From: JAXLWB01 sp046328715
GTDB lineage: Bacteria; Chloroflexota; Anaerolineae; Caldilineales; Caldilineaceae
NCBI GenBank assembly: GCA_046328715.1
Contig: JAXLWB010000074.1
Span: 1 to 31,081, forward strand
Direction of reading: 5' to 3'
Length of the DNA: 31,081 bases
Position numbers and translations under genes: made by a program. Below the pieces are notes generated by a model. The model had not been told where the DNA came from. It saw nothing but the letters and a program-made list of their open reading frames with translations, and did not search any database. Every line of letters starts with the position of its first letter. The first letter of the stretch is position 1. Shown here one piece after another: positions 23,612 through 31,081 of the stretch.

Positions 23612-24645
23612 CATTACAACATCTTCTGAAGATTGACTTACCGATCATCCAAGCACCAATGGCGGGTGTGCAAGGCAGCACACTCACCGTTGCCGTCTCG
23701 AATGCGGGTGGGCTTGGTTCATTGCCTTGCGCCATGCTCACGACGGATGCACTCCGCGCGGAGTTGATGACCCTCAAAGCGCAAACCGACAGACCCTTTA
23801 ACGTCAACTTCTTTTGTCACACCTCGCCCAAAATCGATGAAGAGCGCGAAGCGCGTTGGCGTGCAGCACTTGCTCCGTATTACGAAGAACTCGCCATCGA
23901 CGCCAAGACGATTCCAACTGGTGCAGGACGAACACCCTTTAACGCCGAAGCTGCTGCGCTGTTGGAAGAGTTTACACCTGCCGTGGTGAGCTTTCACTTT
24001 GGCCTGCCTGCGCCCGAGTTGCTGGCACGCGTCCGTGCAACCGGTGCGAAGATTCTCAGTTCGGCAACCACAGTTGCAGAGGCACGCTGGCTAGAGGCAC
24101 AGGGTGTGGACGCCATCATTGCCCAAGGGGTAGAGGCAGGAGGACACCGAGGAATATTCCTTTCGGATGATCTGACAACGCAGATGGGAACCTTTGCCCT
24201 CGTGCCGCAAATGGTACATGCGGTCAAGATTCCAGTCATCGCTGCCGGAGGAATTGCCGACGCCAAAGGGGTAGCCGCTGCATTGGCACTTGGTGCGGCG
24301 GGTGTGCAAATCGGGACAGCCTACATGCTCTGTCCAGAGGCGACCACCGGCCCACTCCATCGTGCCGCACTGCAAAGTGCGGCCGCCCAACACACCGCAC
24401 TGACCAATCTCTTCAGCGGGCGACCGGCACGCGGCATCGTCAACCGGTTCATACGCGAGTTGGGACCCATCAGCGAGCTTGCGCCGACTTTCCCCTTGGC
24501 CACTGCGGCCATTGCACCCTTGCGCGCCAAAGCGGAAAGTCGCGGCTCCACTGATTTTTCGCCGCTGTGGGCAGGGCAGAATGTGAGCGGTTGCAAACCG
24601 AGCCCTGCCACTCAATTGACGCAAGAACTGAGTGGCGTGCTGTAG
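23608..24645 (+). CDS. Nitronate monooxygenase (2-nitropropane dioxygenase family)
   Basis: This FMN-dependent TIM-barrel oxidase of 345 residues is predicted to oxidise propionate 3-nitronate or similar nitronates in the cytoplasm. Family motifs are clear: LPIIQAPMAGVQG (11-23), SNAGGLGSLP (31-40), the catalytic histidine H180 in GVEAGGHRG, then VIAAGGIADAKG and AALALGAAGVQIGTAYM, which form the FMN phosphate site. The start is GTG at 23608, overlapping the preceding TGA (GTGA), with GAGGAG in the spacer upstream. No ATG fits. It is the last gene of the chaperonin/GNAT/propeller unit, though its link to them may be only transcriptional. It is convergent with a D-2-hydroxyacid dehydrogenase across a repeat. 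Confidence 0.9.
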   Translation: MTLQHLLKIDLPIIQAPMAGVQGSTLTVAVSNAGGLGSLPCAMLTTDALRAELMTLKAQTDRPFNVNFFCHTSPKIDEEREARWRAALAPYYEELAIDAKTIPTGAGRTPFNAEAAALLEEFTPAVVSFHFGLPAPELLARVRATGAKILSSATTVAEARWLEAQGVDAIIAQGVEAGGHRGIFLSDDLTTQMGTFALVPQMVHAVKIPVIAAGGIADAKGVAAALALGAAGVQIGTAYMLCPEATTGPLHRAALQSAAAQHTALTNLFSGRPARGIVNRFIRELGPISELAPTFPLATAAIAPLRAKAESRGSTDFSPLWAGQNVSGCKPSPATQLTQELSGVL

Positions 24646-24686
24646 CAAATCGTCTAAACGGATCTACGATAGACAGTGAAACTGAT

Positions 24687-24726
24687 TACTGTTCCACTGT
24701 CCTACTGTCGTACTGTCCCACTCATT
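24687..24726. repeat. Period-8 array (YACTGTCC family), copy B
   Basis: Five tandem octamers run from 24687: TACTGTTC, CACTGTCC, TACTGTCG, TACTGTCC, CACTCATT, ending exactly at the stop codon of the D-2-hydroxyacid dehydrogenase gene (24727). AGACAGTG upstream (24671-24678) is the complementary word. It lies between convergent genes. Confidence 0.8.
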
Positions 24727-25803
24727 CTACACCGGCTGTGCCCCTGTACGATTGGCTTTGGCGCGCGGTGTTAGATCAAAATGGGTTTCGTGACCAGCAA
24801 AGAACCGCTCCAATTCATCGACCATCAGTGAAAAGAAAGGTGGATAGGAACCGCCGCCGTGGCCGCCGATATGGGGACTGAGAAAGACATTGGGAAGTTG
24901 AATAATCTCGCTCTCGGGTGGGATCGGTTCGGGGTCAAAGACATCGAGCGCGGCAATCAGGTCGCCCCGTTTGAGGCGAGCAATCAGCGCTTTAGAATCG
25001 ACTACCGCTCCACGGGAGACGTTGATAAAGACCGCACCCGCTCGCATCAAGTTAAACTCACGTTCGCCCAACATTCCTTGGGTTCTCGGCGTGATCGGCA
25101 CTAGGCAGACCACAACGTCGGCGTGCGAGAGTAGATTGTCAAGCGAAGTTTGCACAAAGCCGAGGGCCTCGGCCATCTCACGCGGCAGATAGGGGTCATG
25201 CACCCAAATTTCAGTCTGAAATGGGCGCAGCAGTTGAATCAAGCGTCGGCCCATGTGTCCACAACCGATCAGCCCAACCCGTTTGCCAGTCAGCAGGCCG
25301 GGCATCAGAGCACTAGCGACTGGGTCCGGTGCGGTTTGACCGTGGAGAATCTTCCGAAAATGGGCCGCGCCATTGTGCATCGAGAGAAGGATCAGTCCGA
25401 GCGCCCATTCGGCGACGGGATAGGAGGAGCCGTTGGTTACATCCACCGTACGGATGTTGCGTGCCCAGGCGGCGTCGAGGTCGATGCGTCCAGCAAAGCG
25501 GTCGCCCTCCAGTTCCCCGATGATGCGCAGGTTCGGGGCTGCTTCCAGGATCGCACTGTCGATCAGCGGCGCACCGTGACAGACAATCAACCCCGTCGCA
25601 TTGTGAATTTCGGCGCGTAGGCTGGCGCTGGTGGCCGGGTCATCCTCGGCCCGGAAATAGGTGCGCCCGCCCCCTTCGCAGGCTAGCCAACTCCAGTCGG
25701 CAAAGCTTTCCAGCCGTTGCAACTCGGCAGGATCGATAAAACCTTGGCGCACCTGTTGGCTAAAGGCCAGGAGAATCTGTGGACGTGTCGTCATTTTATG
25801 CAT
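24727..25803 (-). CDS. D-2-hydroxyacid dehydrogenase, NAD-binding
   Basis: This 358-residue protein belongs to the phosphoglycerate/glyoxylate/formate dehydrogenase superfamily. The dinucleotide loop GLIGCGHMG includes G180, G182 and G185. Catalytic residues fit as R264 in NVSRGAVVD, E292 in DVFDPEPIP and H311 in SPHIGGHGG. It would interconvert a 2-oxoacid and a D-2-hydroxyacid, consistent with sugar-acid catabolism nearby. The frame is open to 25917, but the extra N-terminus (MYFVYFVVNKG) is translated repeat DNA. ATG 25803, with TGGA upstream, is the likely start, and ATG 25794 is an alternative. It is divergent from the glycoside hydrolase gene and convergent with nitronate monooxygenase. 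Confidence 0.88.
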   Translation of the reverse strand: MHKMTTRPQILLAFSQQVRQGFIDPAELQRLESFADWSWLACEGGGRTYFRAEDDPATSASLRAEIHNATGLIVCHGAPLIDSAILEAAPNLRIIGELEGDRFAGRIDLDAAWARNIRTVDVTNGSSYPVAEWALGLILLSMHNGAAHFRKILHGQTAPDPVASALMPGLLTGKRVGLIGCGHMGRRLIQLLRPFQTEIWVHDPYLPREMAEALGFVQTSLDNLLSHADVVVCLVPITPRTQGMLGEREFNLMRAGAVFINVSRGAVVDSKALIARLKRGDLIAALDVFDPEPIPPESEIIQLPNVFLSPHIGGHGGGSYPPFFSLMVDELERFFAGHETHFDLTPRAKANRTGAQPV

Positions 25804-25869
25804 GATTGAATCCAGTCGTGTATGAAATCTTATTTGAAATTTTCGCTGATCGATTTGTTTTGTTTCTAC

Positions 25870-26001
25870 GAAACTGTCTGAAAAGCCCTTATTGACCACA
25901 AAATACACAAAATACACGAAAAGGGAATGAGACCTGAAACCGGTATTGGCAGTTTTTCGTGTGCTTCGTGACTTTCGTGGTTCTACCTTTTAGACGGTTT
26001 C
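25870..26001. repeat. Large period-9 palindrome between divergent genes
   Basis: An inner stem pairs 25896-25922 with 25954-25980 (21 of 27 positions). An outer stem pairs 25870-25885 with 25986-26001 (13 of 16). TTCGTG recurs at 25956, 25965 and 25974 (period 9), mirrored by CACAAAATA units on the left. It fills most of the 242-bp gap between the dehydrogenase and glycoside hydrolase starts, where both promoters must lie. Confidence 0.75.
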
Positions 26002-26045
26002 TAAAATTCTCGTTCCCTTTTGCACGTTCAAGGAATACAGCCGCT

Positions 26046-28286
26046 ATGAAAGCACACGTCAAACCCTACAACGGAACACCAACCCTCTTCCTCAACGACC
26101 AGCCGGTCTTTGCCAACATTCATCTGATCGGCGGCTTGGACCCGAACGGGATCGAGGCGACCAAAGATAGCATTCGAGCCTTTGCCAAGAACAACATTCA
26201 CATCTATTCGATCGACTCCGTGGGCAATGAATGGGTAACACCGAATGTGGACGGTCAGCGAGTCTTTGACTTTAGCGAGACGGCACCCCGCCTGCAAACG
26301 GTCCTGGATGCCGACCCCGATGCGCTCTTTCTGCTACGGATGGGTTTCGAGACATGGTATCACGATTGGTGGAGTAAAGCCTATCCTGATGAAGTGGAAG
26401 TGCTGACCGATGGGCCGGTAACCTCGGCCTCTTACGCTTCACAGGTTTGGCAGCAACAGGTCAAGGATCTCTTGCGCGCCTACATTGCCGAATTGCGGCG
26501 AACCGGACTCTACGACCGGGTGATCGCCTATCAGGTGGCGACGGGCACCTGCGGCGAGTGGATCAAATCGTGGTCGTCGATGAATCCAGCTTGCGGCGAC
26601 TTTAGTGGGCCGATGCAATTGGCCTTCCGAGACTGGTTACGCCAACGCTATAACAATGATGTCGAAGCGTTGCGTGCTGCCTGGAATGATAGCGAAGTCA
26701 CCTTTGATAGCGCCAATGTCCCCTCAACCGCTGATCAAACCAATGCCACCCACTATCTCTTCCGCAATCCCAGGGCAGAACAGAAGGTGATCGACTTCTA
26801 CGCCTGTTACGCCGAGGTCGCTGCCGACGCCATGATTGGCTTCTGCAAAGTGGTCAAAGAGGAGACCAACGGCGACAAGCTGACCGGTGCCTTCTTCGGC
26901 TACGTGATGGAGCTTTCTTGGAACGATGCCTTCTTCAACGCTGATTACGGCAACCTCGCCAACTCCGAAGTGGCCACGATCCAGCGCAGCGGCCATCTGG
27001 GATTACAGAAGGCACTGCGTTCGCCCTACGTCGATTTCTTTGTCAGCCCCTACACCTATGCCTTCCGTGGCGTCGGCGGCGATGGGTTACCGATGCAGCC
27101 GACTGAGTCGTTGCGCATTCACAACAAACTCTACCTCTTTGAAGAAGACACCTTGATGCACAACAACTTTGACCCTGGCGGGCGCATGCACGGGGTTGAC
27201 AAGTCGATTGCGATCTATCAGCGCAACTTTGCCCAGTGTGCTACCCACGGCATCGGCATCACCTGGCTGGAGAACAACATCTTTGCTGAAAGTCCATTGA
27301 TCATCGACGACGCCCGCCGTTGGTATAAACTTTTTGACGAGATCGGTCATTGGTCGATCCAGCTTGATCACGCGCCCAAGTCCGAAGTGGCGGTCTTTCT
27401 GGACGACGAATCGTTCTTCTACGAATCGATCCGCAACAACATCGACATCCCGCTGATCTGGCACCAGCGCGTGGTCAATCTCAACCGCTTTGGCGCACCG
27501 CATGATCTCTACCTGCTCAACGACCTGCTCGAAGGGCGATTGCCGGAGTACAAACTCTATGTCTTTCTCAATCCCTTCCATCTTAACAACCGACGGCGCA
27601 AGGCGCTCAAGCAGATCATCCAACGGGACAACAAGGTGGCGCTCTGGCTTTATGCCGCTGGTTACCTCAACGAGGATCAGGGAGAGAACGCCGTCCACAC
27701 CGACAACATGACGGACCTGACCGGCTTCCGCTTCGGCAAAGGGAGCAGCTACTATGGCCCCTTTATGCATGTCACCAACTTCAATCATCCGATCACCCAG
27801 CGCTTGTCACAGGAGCTTTTCTGGGGTACGACGCGGGCGATTGCGCCGAACTTCCACCTCGAAGATCCCGATGCAACCGTGCTGGGGGAGATTGTCTACA
27901 CGCTGGGGCGCTGCCGATCCGGCTTTGGTGTGAAGGGTTTTGGCTCAGGCGATCCCAAAAACTTCTGGCGTTCTGTCTATAGCGCTGTCCCCACGATGCC
28001 GTCGCAGGTGCTGCGCGAGATTGCTCGTTTTGCGGGCGTGCATCTCTACAACGAGGAGGGCGATGTACTCTACGCTACGCCTGATCTGCTAGCCGTCCAT
28101 ACCGTTGCTGGTGGGCCGCGCACCTTTAAATTGCCACACCAGACCGAAATCGTCTACGATCTCTTCCACGGCTGCACCCTGGCTCACGACGCCTGCCAGT
28201 TCGAGGTGACGCTCCCCCCGTCCTCGAGTGCCTTCTACTACACCGGCTCGGCGGAGAAACTGCAAGCCCTGTCGGGTAAGCTCTAA
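26046..28286 (+). CDS. Glycoside hydrolase, GH42-like beta-galactosidase fold
   Basis: The 746-residue protein has the layout of a clan GH-A hydrolase. An N-terminal TIM barrel (about 1-400) is followed by a middle domain resembling the GH42 trimerisation domain (KLYVFLNPFHLNNRRRKAL, about 510-590) and a beta-rich C-terminus ending PPSSSAFYYTG. Candidate catalytic glutamates are E171 in ATGTCGEW (acid/base) and E366 or E367 in YLFEEDT (nucleophile). These are placed by analogy, without alignment. There is no signal peptide, so imported oligosaccharides would be the substrate. The start ATG 26046 follows AAGGA by 11 bases; the upstream open frame is repeat DNA. A specific CAZy family cannot be named with confidence. 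Confidence 0.7.
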   Translation: MKAHVKPYNGTPTLFLNDQPVFANIHLIGGLDPNGIEATKDSIRAFAKNNIHIYSIDSVGNEWVTPNVDGQRVFDFSETAPRLQTVLDADPDALFLLRMGFETWYHDWWSKAYPDEVEVLTDGPVTSASYASQVWQQQVKDLLRAYIAELRRTGLYDRVIAYQVATGTCGEWIKSWSSMNPACGDFSGPMQLAFRDWLRQRYNNDVEALRAAWNDSEVTFDSANVPSTADQTNATHYLFRNPRAEQKVIDFYACYAEVAADAMIGFCKVVKEETNGDKLTGAFFGYVMELSWNDAFFNADYGNLANSEVATIQRSGHLGLQKALRSPYVDFFVSPYTYAFRGVGGDGLPMQPTESLRIHNKLYLFEEDTLMHNNFDPGGRMHGVDKSIAIYQRNFAQCATHGIGITWLENNIFAESPLIIDDARRWYKLFDEIGHWSIQLDHAPKSEVAVFLDDESFFYESIRNNIDIPLIWHQRVVNLNRFGAPHDLYLLNDLLEGRLPEYKLYVFLNPFHLNNRRRKALKQIIQRDNKVALWLYAAGYLNEDQGENAVHTDNMTDLTGFRFGKGSSYYGPFMHVTNFNHPITQRLSQELFWGTTRAIAPNFHLEDPDATVLGEIVYTLGRCRSGFGVKGFGSGDPKNFWRSVYSAVPTMPSQVLREIARFAGVHLYNEEGDVLYATPDLLAVHTVAGGPRTFKLPHQTEIVYDLFHGCTLAHDACQFEVTLPPSSSAFYYTGSAEKLQALSGKL

Positions 28287-28358
28287 CGTACCTAACTAAT
28301 TGATCATTTCCGTATTTGAAATCGTAAATCGATCCAGCAGCCTGAATCCTTCCCGTGA

Positions 28359-28421
28359 CAGTTCCCTCCCTGTTCTAGCTTCGACGTGAGCTCAGCCGAA
28401 CGGGAGGGTCAGGGAGGGGTT
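28359..28421. repeat. MITE-like repeat, partial copy 2
   Basis: This 63-bp segment matches 1873-1935 at 57 positions in the same orientation, including the invariant core GCTTCGACGTGAGCTCAGCC. The left half of the element seen at 1779-1872 is absent. CCCTCCC and GGGAGGG at its sides and TTCG/CGAA inside can form a hairpin. It stands between the convergent glycoside hydrolase and amidohydrolase genes, where it may help terminate transcription. Confidence 0.8.
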
Positions 28422-28441
28422 CACCGACAGACTGCTAGCGA

Positions 28442-29278
28442 TTACCGATTCAACAAACCATCCAGCGTCTTCCCCAGAATCCACTCCTTATCCACAGCCG
28501 AGACGAAGGTGCAGTGGGTGCGGAAGGCCTCGAGTGACTGTTGATGGGTCATGTAGAAGCGCACGACTGGATAGTCCGATCCCCAGCACATGCGGTAGGG
28601 ACCGAAGTGCTCGTAAAGCGAACGGATCACCCAGTGCGTGTCGGAGTAGGGATATTCCCACTTGACCGACGAACAGTAGGCAAAGCCGGAAAGTTTGATA
28701 TAGATGTTGGGCAACCTGGCCGAGGCAAGCACCTCGTGTAGTCCCTGTTGAGGTTCCACATATGCTTTCACCCCGGCCAGATGATGACAGAGGATCGGCA
28801 TGGCGGGGAAGCGTTCGGCGACCTTGCGAATGGCTGGCTGATGATGCGGCGCACAGGAAATACTGGCGATCAGATTGAAATCGGCGGCGACCTGAAAGAA
28901 GGCACGCCCTTCTTCGCTGTCAAGCCAGTCGCCATTGTCATCGTGGCGCAGGTAGTGGGTGAAACCTTTGATCGGCCACCGCTGGGCGATGGCGCGTAGC
29001 CGATCCGCTGCGCCAGGAGTGTGGTAGGTAGTGGACCAGGAGCAATCAACATCGGGGAATTGATAGAGACGGTCGGCATGTTGCGCTGCAACTTCGGCGA
29101 TGTAGGCGTTGTTCTCTGGGTTGTGATCGATCTGAGCGCAGATAATCACTGCCTTGTCGATGCCGCGCAGATCCATCTCGTTAAGCAATTGTTCCACCCG
29201 TCCGCGCGTGGTCGGATCGGGCACGGGGGGATTGTAGGGCCAGTACGTCCAGGCGTGACAGTGGCTGTCAATGATCAT
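28442..29278 (-). CDS. Amidohydrolase_2 family metal-dependent hydrolase
   Basis: This 278-residue TIM-barrel hydrolase is more compact than the one at 7061-8068. Expected ligands are H6-x-H8 in IDSHCHAW, a histidine of CAPHHQP (H145/H146), a histidine of ILCHHLAG (H165/H166) and D235 in CWGSDYPV. The C-terminus ILGKTLDGLLNR matches the family's usual ending. Close relatives include L-fuconolactonase-like and pyrone dicarboxylate lactonase-like enzymes, so a lactone substrate is plausible beside an L-rhamnonate-dehydratase-like gene. The ATG has GGAG nine bases upstream. The aldo/keto reductase gene ends 73 bp upstream, with a period-8 array in between, so the three minus-strand genes may form one unit. 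Confidence 0.83.
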   Translation of the reverse strand: MIIDSHCHAWTYWPYNPPVPDPTTRGRVEQLLNEMDLRGIDKAVIICAQIDHNPENNAYIAEVAAQHADRLYQFPDVDCSWSTTYHTPGAADRLRAIAQRWPIKGFTHYLRHDDNGDWLDSEEGRAFFQVAADFNLIASISCAPHHQPAIRKVAERFPAMPILCHHLAGVKAYVEPQQGLHEVLASARLPNIYIKLSGFAYCSSVKWEYPYSDTHWVIRSLYEHFGPYRMCWGSDYPVVRFYMTHQQSLEAFRTHCTFVSAVDKEWILGKTLDGLLNR

Positions 29279-29295
29279 AGTTTTGCTCCAATGAT

Positions 29296-29352
29296 GACAG
29301 TGAGACAGTGAGTACTGACCTACTGTCTCACTGTCTCATTGTCTTACTGCTT
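29296..29352. repeat. Period-8 palindromic array (YACTGTCC family), copy C
   Basis: GACAGTGAGACAGT (29296-29309) pairs exactly with 29322-29335 around a 12-nt loop. Octamers continue to the right from 29313: TACTGACC, TACTGTCT, CACTGTCT, CATTGTCT, TACTGCTT. The last one ends at the stop codon of the aldo/keto reductase gene. Confidence 0.85.
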
Positions 29353-30260
29353 CACCAACTGTTAATTTCCGTACGTAACTCTTCCGATAACCCAGTGGTT
29401 GCGGCTTCGAAGGCTTGATCGATGTGGCTTGGGTTGCGGCAGCCGATCAGGGTGGAAGTGATGCCGGGTTGACCAAAGACCCAGGCCAGGGCCAGTTGGA
29501 TCATCGAGCGTCCTGTGTCGGCGGCTTTGGTGCGCAGCTTTTCCATACGTGCCATCGAAGTCGGGTTCTCGTAGATTGCCCAGTGGTCGGGGATGATGTC
29601 GAAGCGCGTGCCTTGGGGGGCACTCCAGCTTTTGGAGTATTTGCCGGTGAGAAAGCCTGCACCCAACGGGCTGTAGGAGAGTACGCCGATCGTCTGGTCG
29701 GCGCAGAGCGGTAGCAACTCCTTTTCGATGTCGCGCACAGCGAGGTTGTAGTTGGGTTGGATCGACTCTAGACGATGCAGCCCTAACACTTCGGCGCGCC
29801 AGAGCGCTTTACAGAGTTGCCAAGCGGCAAAGTTGCTGCATCCCAAATAGCGCACCTTGCCTTGATCGACCAGTTTGCTCAGCGCTGTCAGTGACTCATC
29901 GAGTGGCGTGTTCTTATCAAAAGTATGGATCTGATAGAGGTCGATCACGTCGGTCTGTAGGCGGCGCAGGCTGGCTTCGACGGCTTGCGGAACCCGCTCG
30001 GCGCTGACCGGAGCCAGCAATTTGGTTGCCAATACCACCTTGTCCCGCTTGCCGCTCTGTTTGAACCAGTTGCCGACCACCGTCTCCGAGCCACCCTTGT
30101 TGTATGCCTCGGCGGTGTCGATCAGGTTGATGCCTCGATCCAGCGCATGATCGAGGATGGTAAAGGAGGTCGCCTCGTCGATCTCGCGGCTAAAGGTAAC
30201 AGCCCCGAGTCCCACTGCGCTCACGCTGAGGTTGCTTCTGCCCAGTTGTCGAACTTCCAT
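29352..30260 (-). CDS. Aldo/keto reductase
   Basis: This NADPH-dependent oxidoreductase has 302 residues. The catalytic tetrad is visible: D48 and Y53 in IDTAEAYNKG, K80 in LATKL and H112 in YQIHTFD. The TIM-barrel family also shows GCSNFAAWQL and LSYSPLGAGFLTGKYS, and the cofactor-binding end TLIGCRNPSHI. Length is slightly short but complete. It probably reduces or oxidises a sugar aldehyde in this region, for example L-rhamnose or L-fucose oxidation given the neighbouring acid dehydratase and lactonase-like genes (inference). The ATG is preceded by AGGAG. A complex palindromic repeat occupies the upstream gap to the rhamnonate-dehydratase-like gene. Confidence 0.92.
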   Translation of the reverse strand: MEVRQLGRSNLSVSAVGLGAVTFSREIDEATSFTILDHALDRGINLIDTAEAYNKGGSETVVGNWFKQSGKRDKVVLATKLLAPVSAERVPQAVEASLRRLQTDVIDLYQIHTFDKNTPLDESLTALSKLVDQGKVRYLGCSNFAAWQLCKALWRAEVLGLHRLESIQPNYNLAVRDIEKELLPLCADQTIGVLSYSPLGAGFLTGKYSKSWSAPQGTRFDIIPDHWAIYENPTSMARMEKLRTKAADTGRSMIQLALAWVFGQPGITSTLIGCRNPSHIDQAFEAATTGLSEELRTEINSW

Positions 30261-30273
30261 AAATCTCCTGACT

Positions 30274-30398
30274 TGAAAATGCGGATTGGATCGGTATGTG
30301 GATTAAACGGATTATACGAATCGAAGGCGGATAAAAGATCTGCAAAAAATCCGTCTTGATCCGCGTCATCTGTTTTATCCGCGTACCGATCATTTTCA
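30274..30398. repeat. Nested palindromic repeat of GCGGAT words
   Basis: The outer arms TGAAAATG (30274-30281) and CATTTTCA (30391-30398) are followed by GATCGGTA (30289-30296) and TACCGATC (30384-30391), then GCGGATAAAA (30327-30336) and TTTTATCCGC (30373-30382). The word TGAAAATGCGGATT is shared with the palindrome at 14932-14980. It lies between co-directional genes, 14 bp upstream of the aldo/keto reductase start. Confidence 0.75.
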
Positions 30399-30436
30399 TC
30401 CTTCGTTGTGTATCGGTATCTAGCCTTTAATCTCTT

Positions 30437-31072
30437 TTATTGTCGCCGAGTGTCCAACCATTCCTGCGTAATTTCCAGTCCGAAGCCCGGAGCATCGCTA
30501 GGAACTAGATAACCATCCTTGATGGAAGGGGTACCTGGCAACCGGGTCATCTCCTCCAAGGGCACACCGGGAGCGGATACACCTTCCGAACGTTCGCCCC
30601 AAACGATGGCGGGCATGGCATAGGCCAGGTGTTGTCCAAAGGGGTAGTTCATTCCGGCATGGGTAATGACCGAGATGCCAGCCGCCTCGGCAATGTGGCA
30701 GATCTTGACGCAGGCCGTGATGCCGCCCGCCCAGAGCACGTCTGGTTGCAGGATATCGACCAGGCGACGGTGGGCACTATGGGCAAAGGTGGTGGGCAGA
30801 TACCAATGTTCGCCGCTGGCTAGCGTCTGCCAAGGGATACGCTGGCGGATAGCGGCGTAGGCATCCAGGTTGTCGGGCAGGACGTAGTCTTCGATCCATT
30901 TGAGCTTGTAGGGACGCAGCGCCTCCGCCAATCGCATGACATACTCTTCGTCCATCGCCATCCAACAATCGAGCATCAACTCCACCTGATCGCCGACTGC
31001 TTCACGCGTCTTGGCCACAAACTCGACATTTTTGTGCAGCCCTTCCAGCCCATCATTCAGACCATAAGGCCA
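30437..31072 (-). pseudogene. L-rhamnonate dehydratase-like enolase, incomplete; in-frame TGA near window edge
   Basis: The visible frame (212 codons) is the C-terminal barrel of an enolase-superfamily sugar-acid dehydratase. Metal-ligand motifs are MLDCWMAMDEEY (Asp), LKWIEDYV (Glu) and ASGEHWYLP (Glu), followed by LQPDVLWAGGI and a candidate catalytic His in VITHAGMNY. The DCW segment and order resemble L-rhamnonate dehydratase. Reading upstream, homologous-looking sequence (PYGLNDGLEGLHKNVEF) continues until a TGA at 31073-31075 in the same frame. The capping domain and a normal start are missing; GTG at 31018 is internal to the barrel. Either the gene is frameshifted or truncated, or the last bases of the window contain a sequence error or assembly edge. 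It is labelled broken on that basis, with limited certainty. Confidence 0.6.
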
Positions 31073-31081
31073 TCAGTAACA

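Overview
The window looks like an accessory sugar and sugar-acid catabolism region of an environmental Chloroflexota bacterium, possibly close to Anaerolineae or Caldilineales. This placement is inferred from gene content: a Tat/lipobox sugar-binding protein, many paralogous enolase-superfamily, Gfo/Idh/MocA, amidohydrolase and PhyH enzymes, and repeat-rich gene boundaries. It is not based on a phylogenetic marker. Coding density is high, base composition is moderately GC-rich by eye, and I see no rRNA, tRNA, CRISPR array, transposase gene or transcriptional regulator gene.

Layout. Positions 1-1753 (minus) hold the start of a RidA-like protein and an MFS transporter. Positions 2043-5467 (plus) hold an Asp-box sialidase-like protein, a NagA-type deacetylase and a Gfo/Idh/MocA oxidoreductase. 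Positions 5788-14882 (minus) are one co-directional run of eight genes. In transcription order these are an N,N-dimethylformamidase-beta-like protein, a P-loop protein without the Walker lysine, a mutarotase-fold protein, a Gfo/Idh/MocA oxidoreductase, an M81/MlrC-like protein, a PhyH dioxygenase, an amidohydrolase and a galactonate-dehydratase-like enolase. Positions 14883-15521 form a divergent control region with a good sigma70-type promoter and two GTATAC-centred palindromes. Positions 15522-19010 (plus) encode a sugar ABC importer (binding protein and two permeases, no ATPase). Positions 19109-24645 (plus) hold a divergent GroEL-like chaperonin, a GNAT acetyltransferase, an Asp-box beta-propeller and a nitronate monooxygenase. 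Positions 24727-31081 hold a D-2-hydroxyacid dehydrogenase (minus), a GH42-like glycoside hydrolase (plus), a second amidohydrolase, an aldo/keto reductase and an incomplete L-rhamnonate-dehydratase-like gene (all minus).

How the genes may fit together (inference): glycans or modified sugars are cleaved (sialidase-like protein, glycoside hydrolase), imported by the ABC and MFS transporters, deacetylated, oxidised, and the resulting acids and lactones dehydrated or hydrolysed by the enolase and amidohydrolase enzymes. The substrate cannot be read from sequence.

Two things stand out. First, most gaps at unit boundaries carry a palindrome, and several of these are built from 7-, 8- or 9-bp reiterated words. 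They occur between all three convergent gene pairs and in all three divergent gaps, and one swallows the ribosome-binding site and start codon of the GNAT gene. Second, a chaperonin that appears to have lost an ATPase aspartate sits in a cassette with an acetyltransferase and a beta-propeller.
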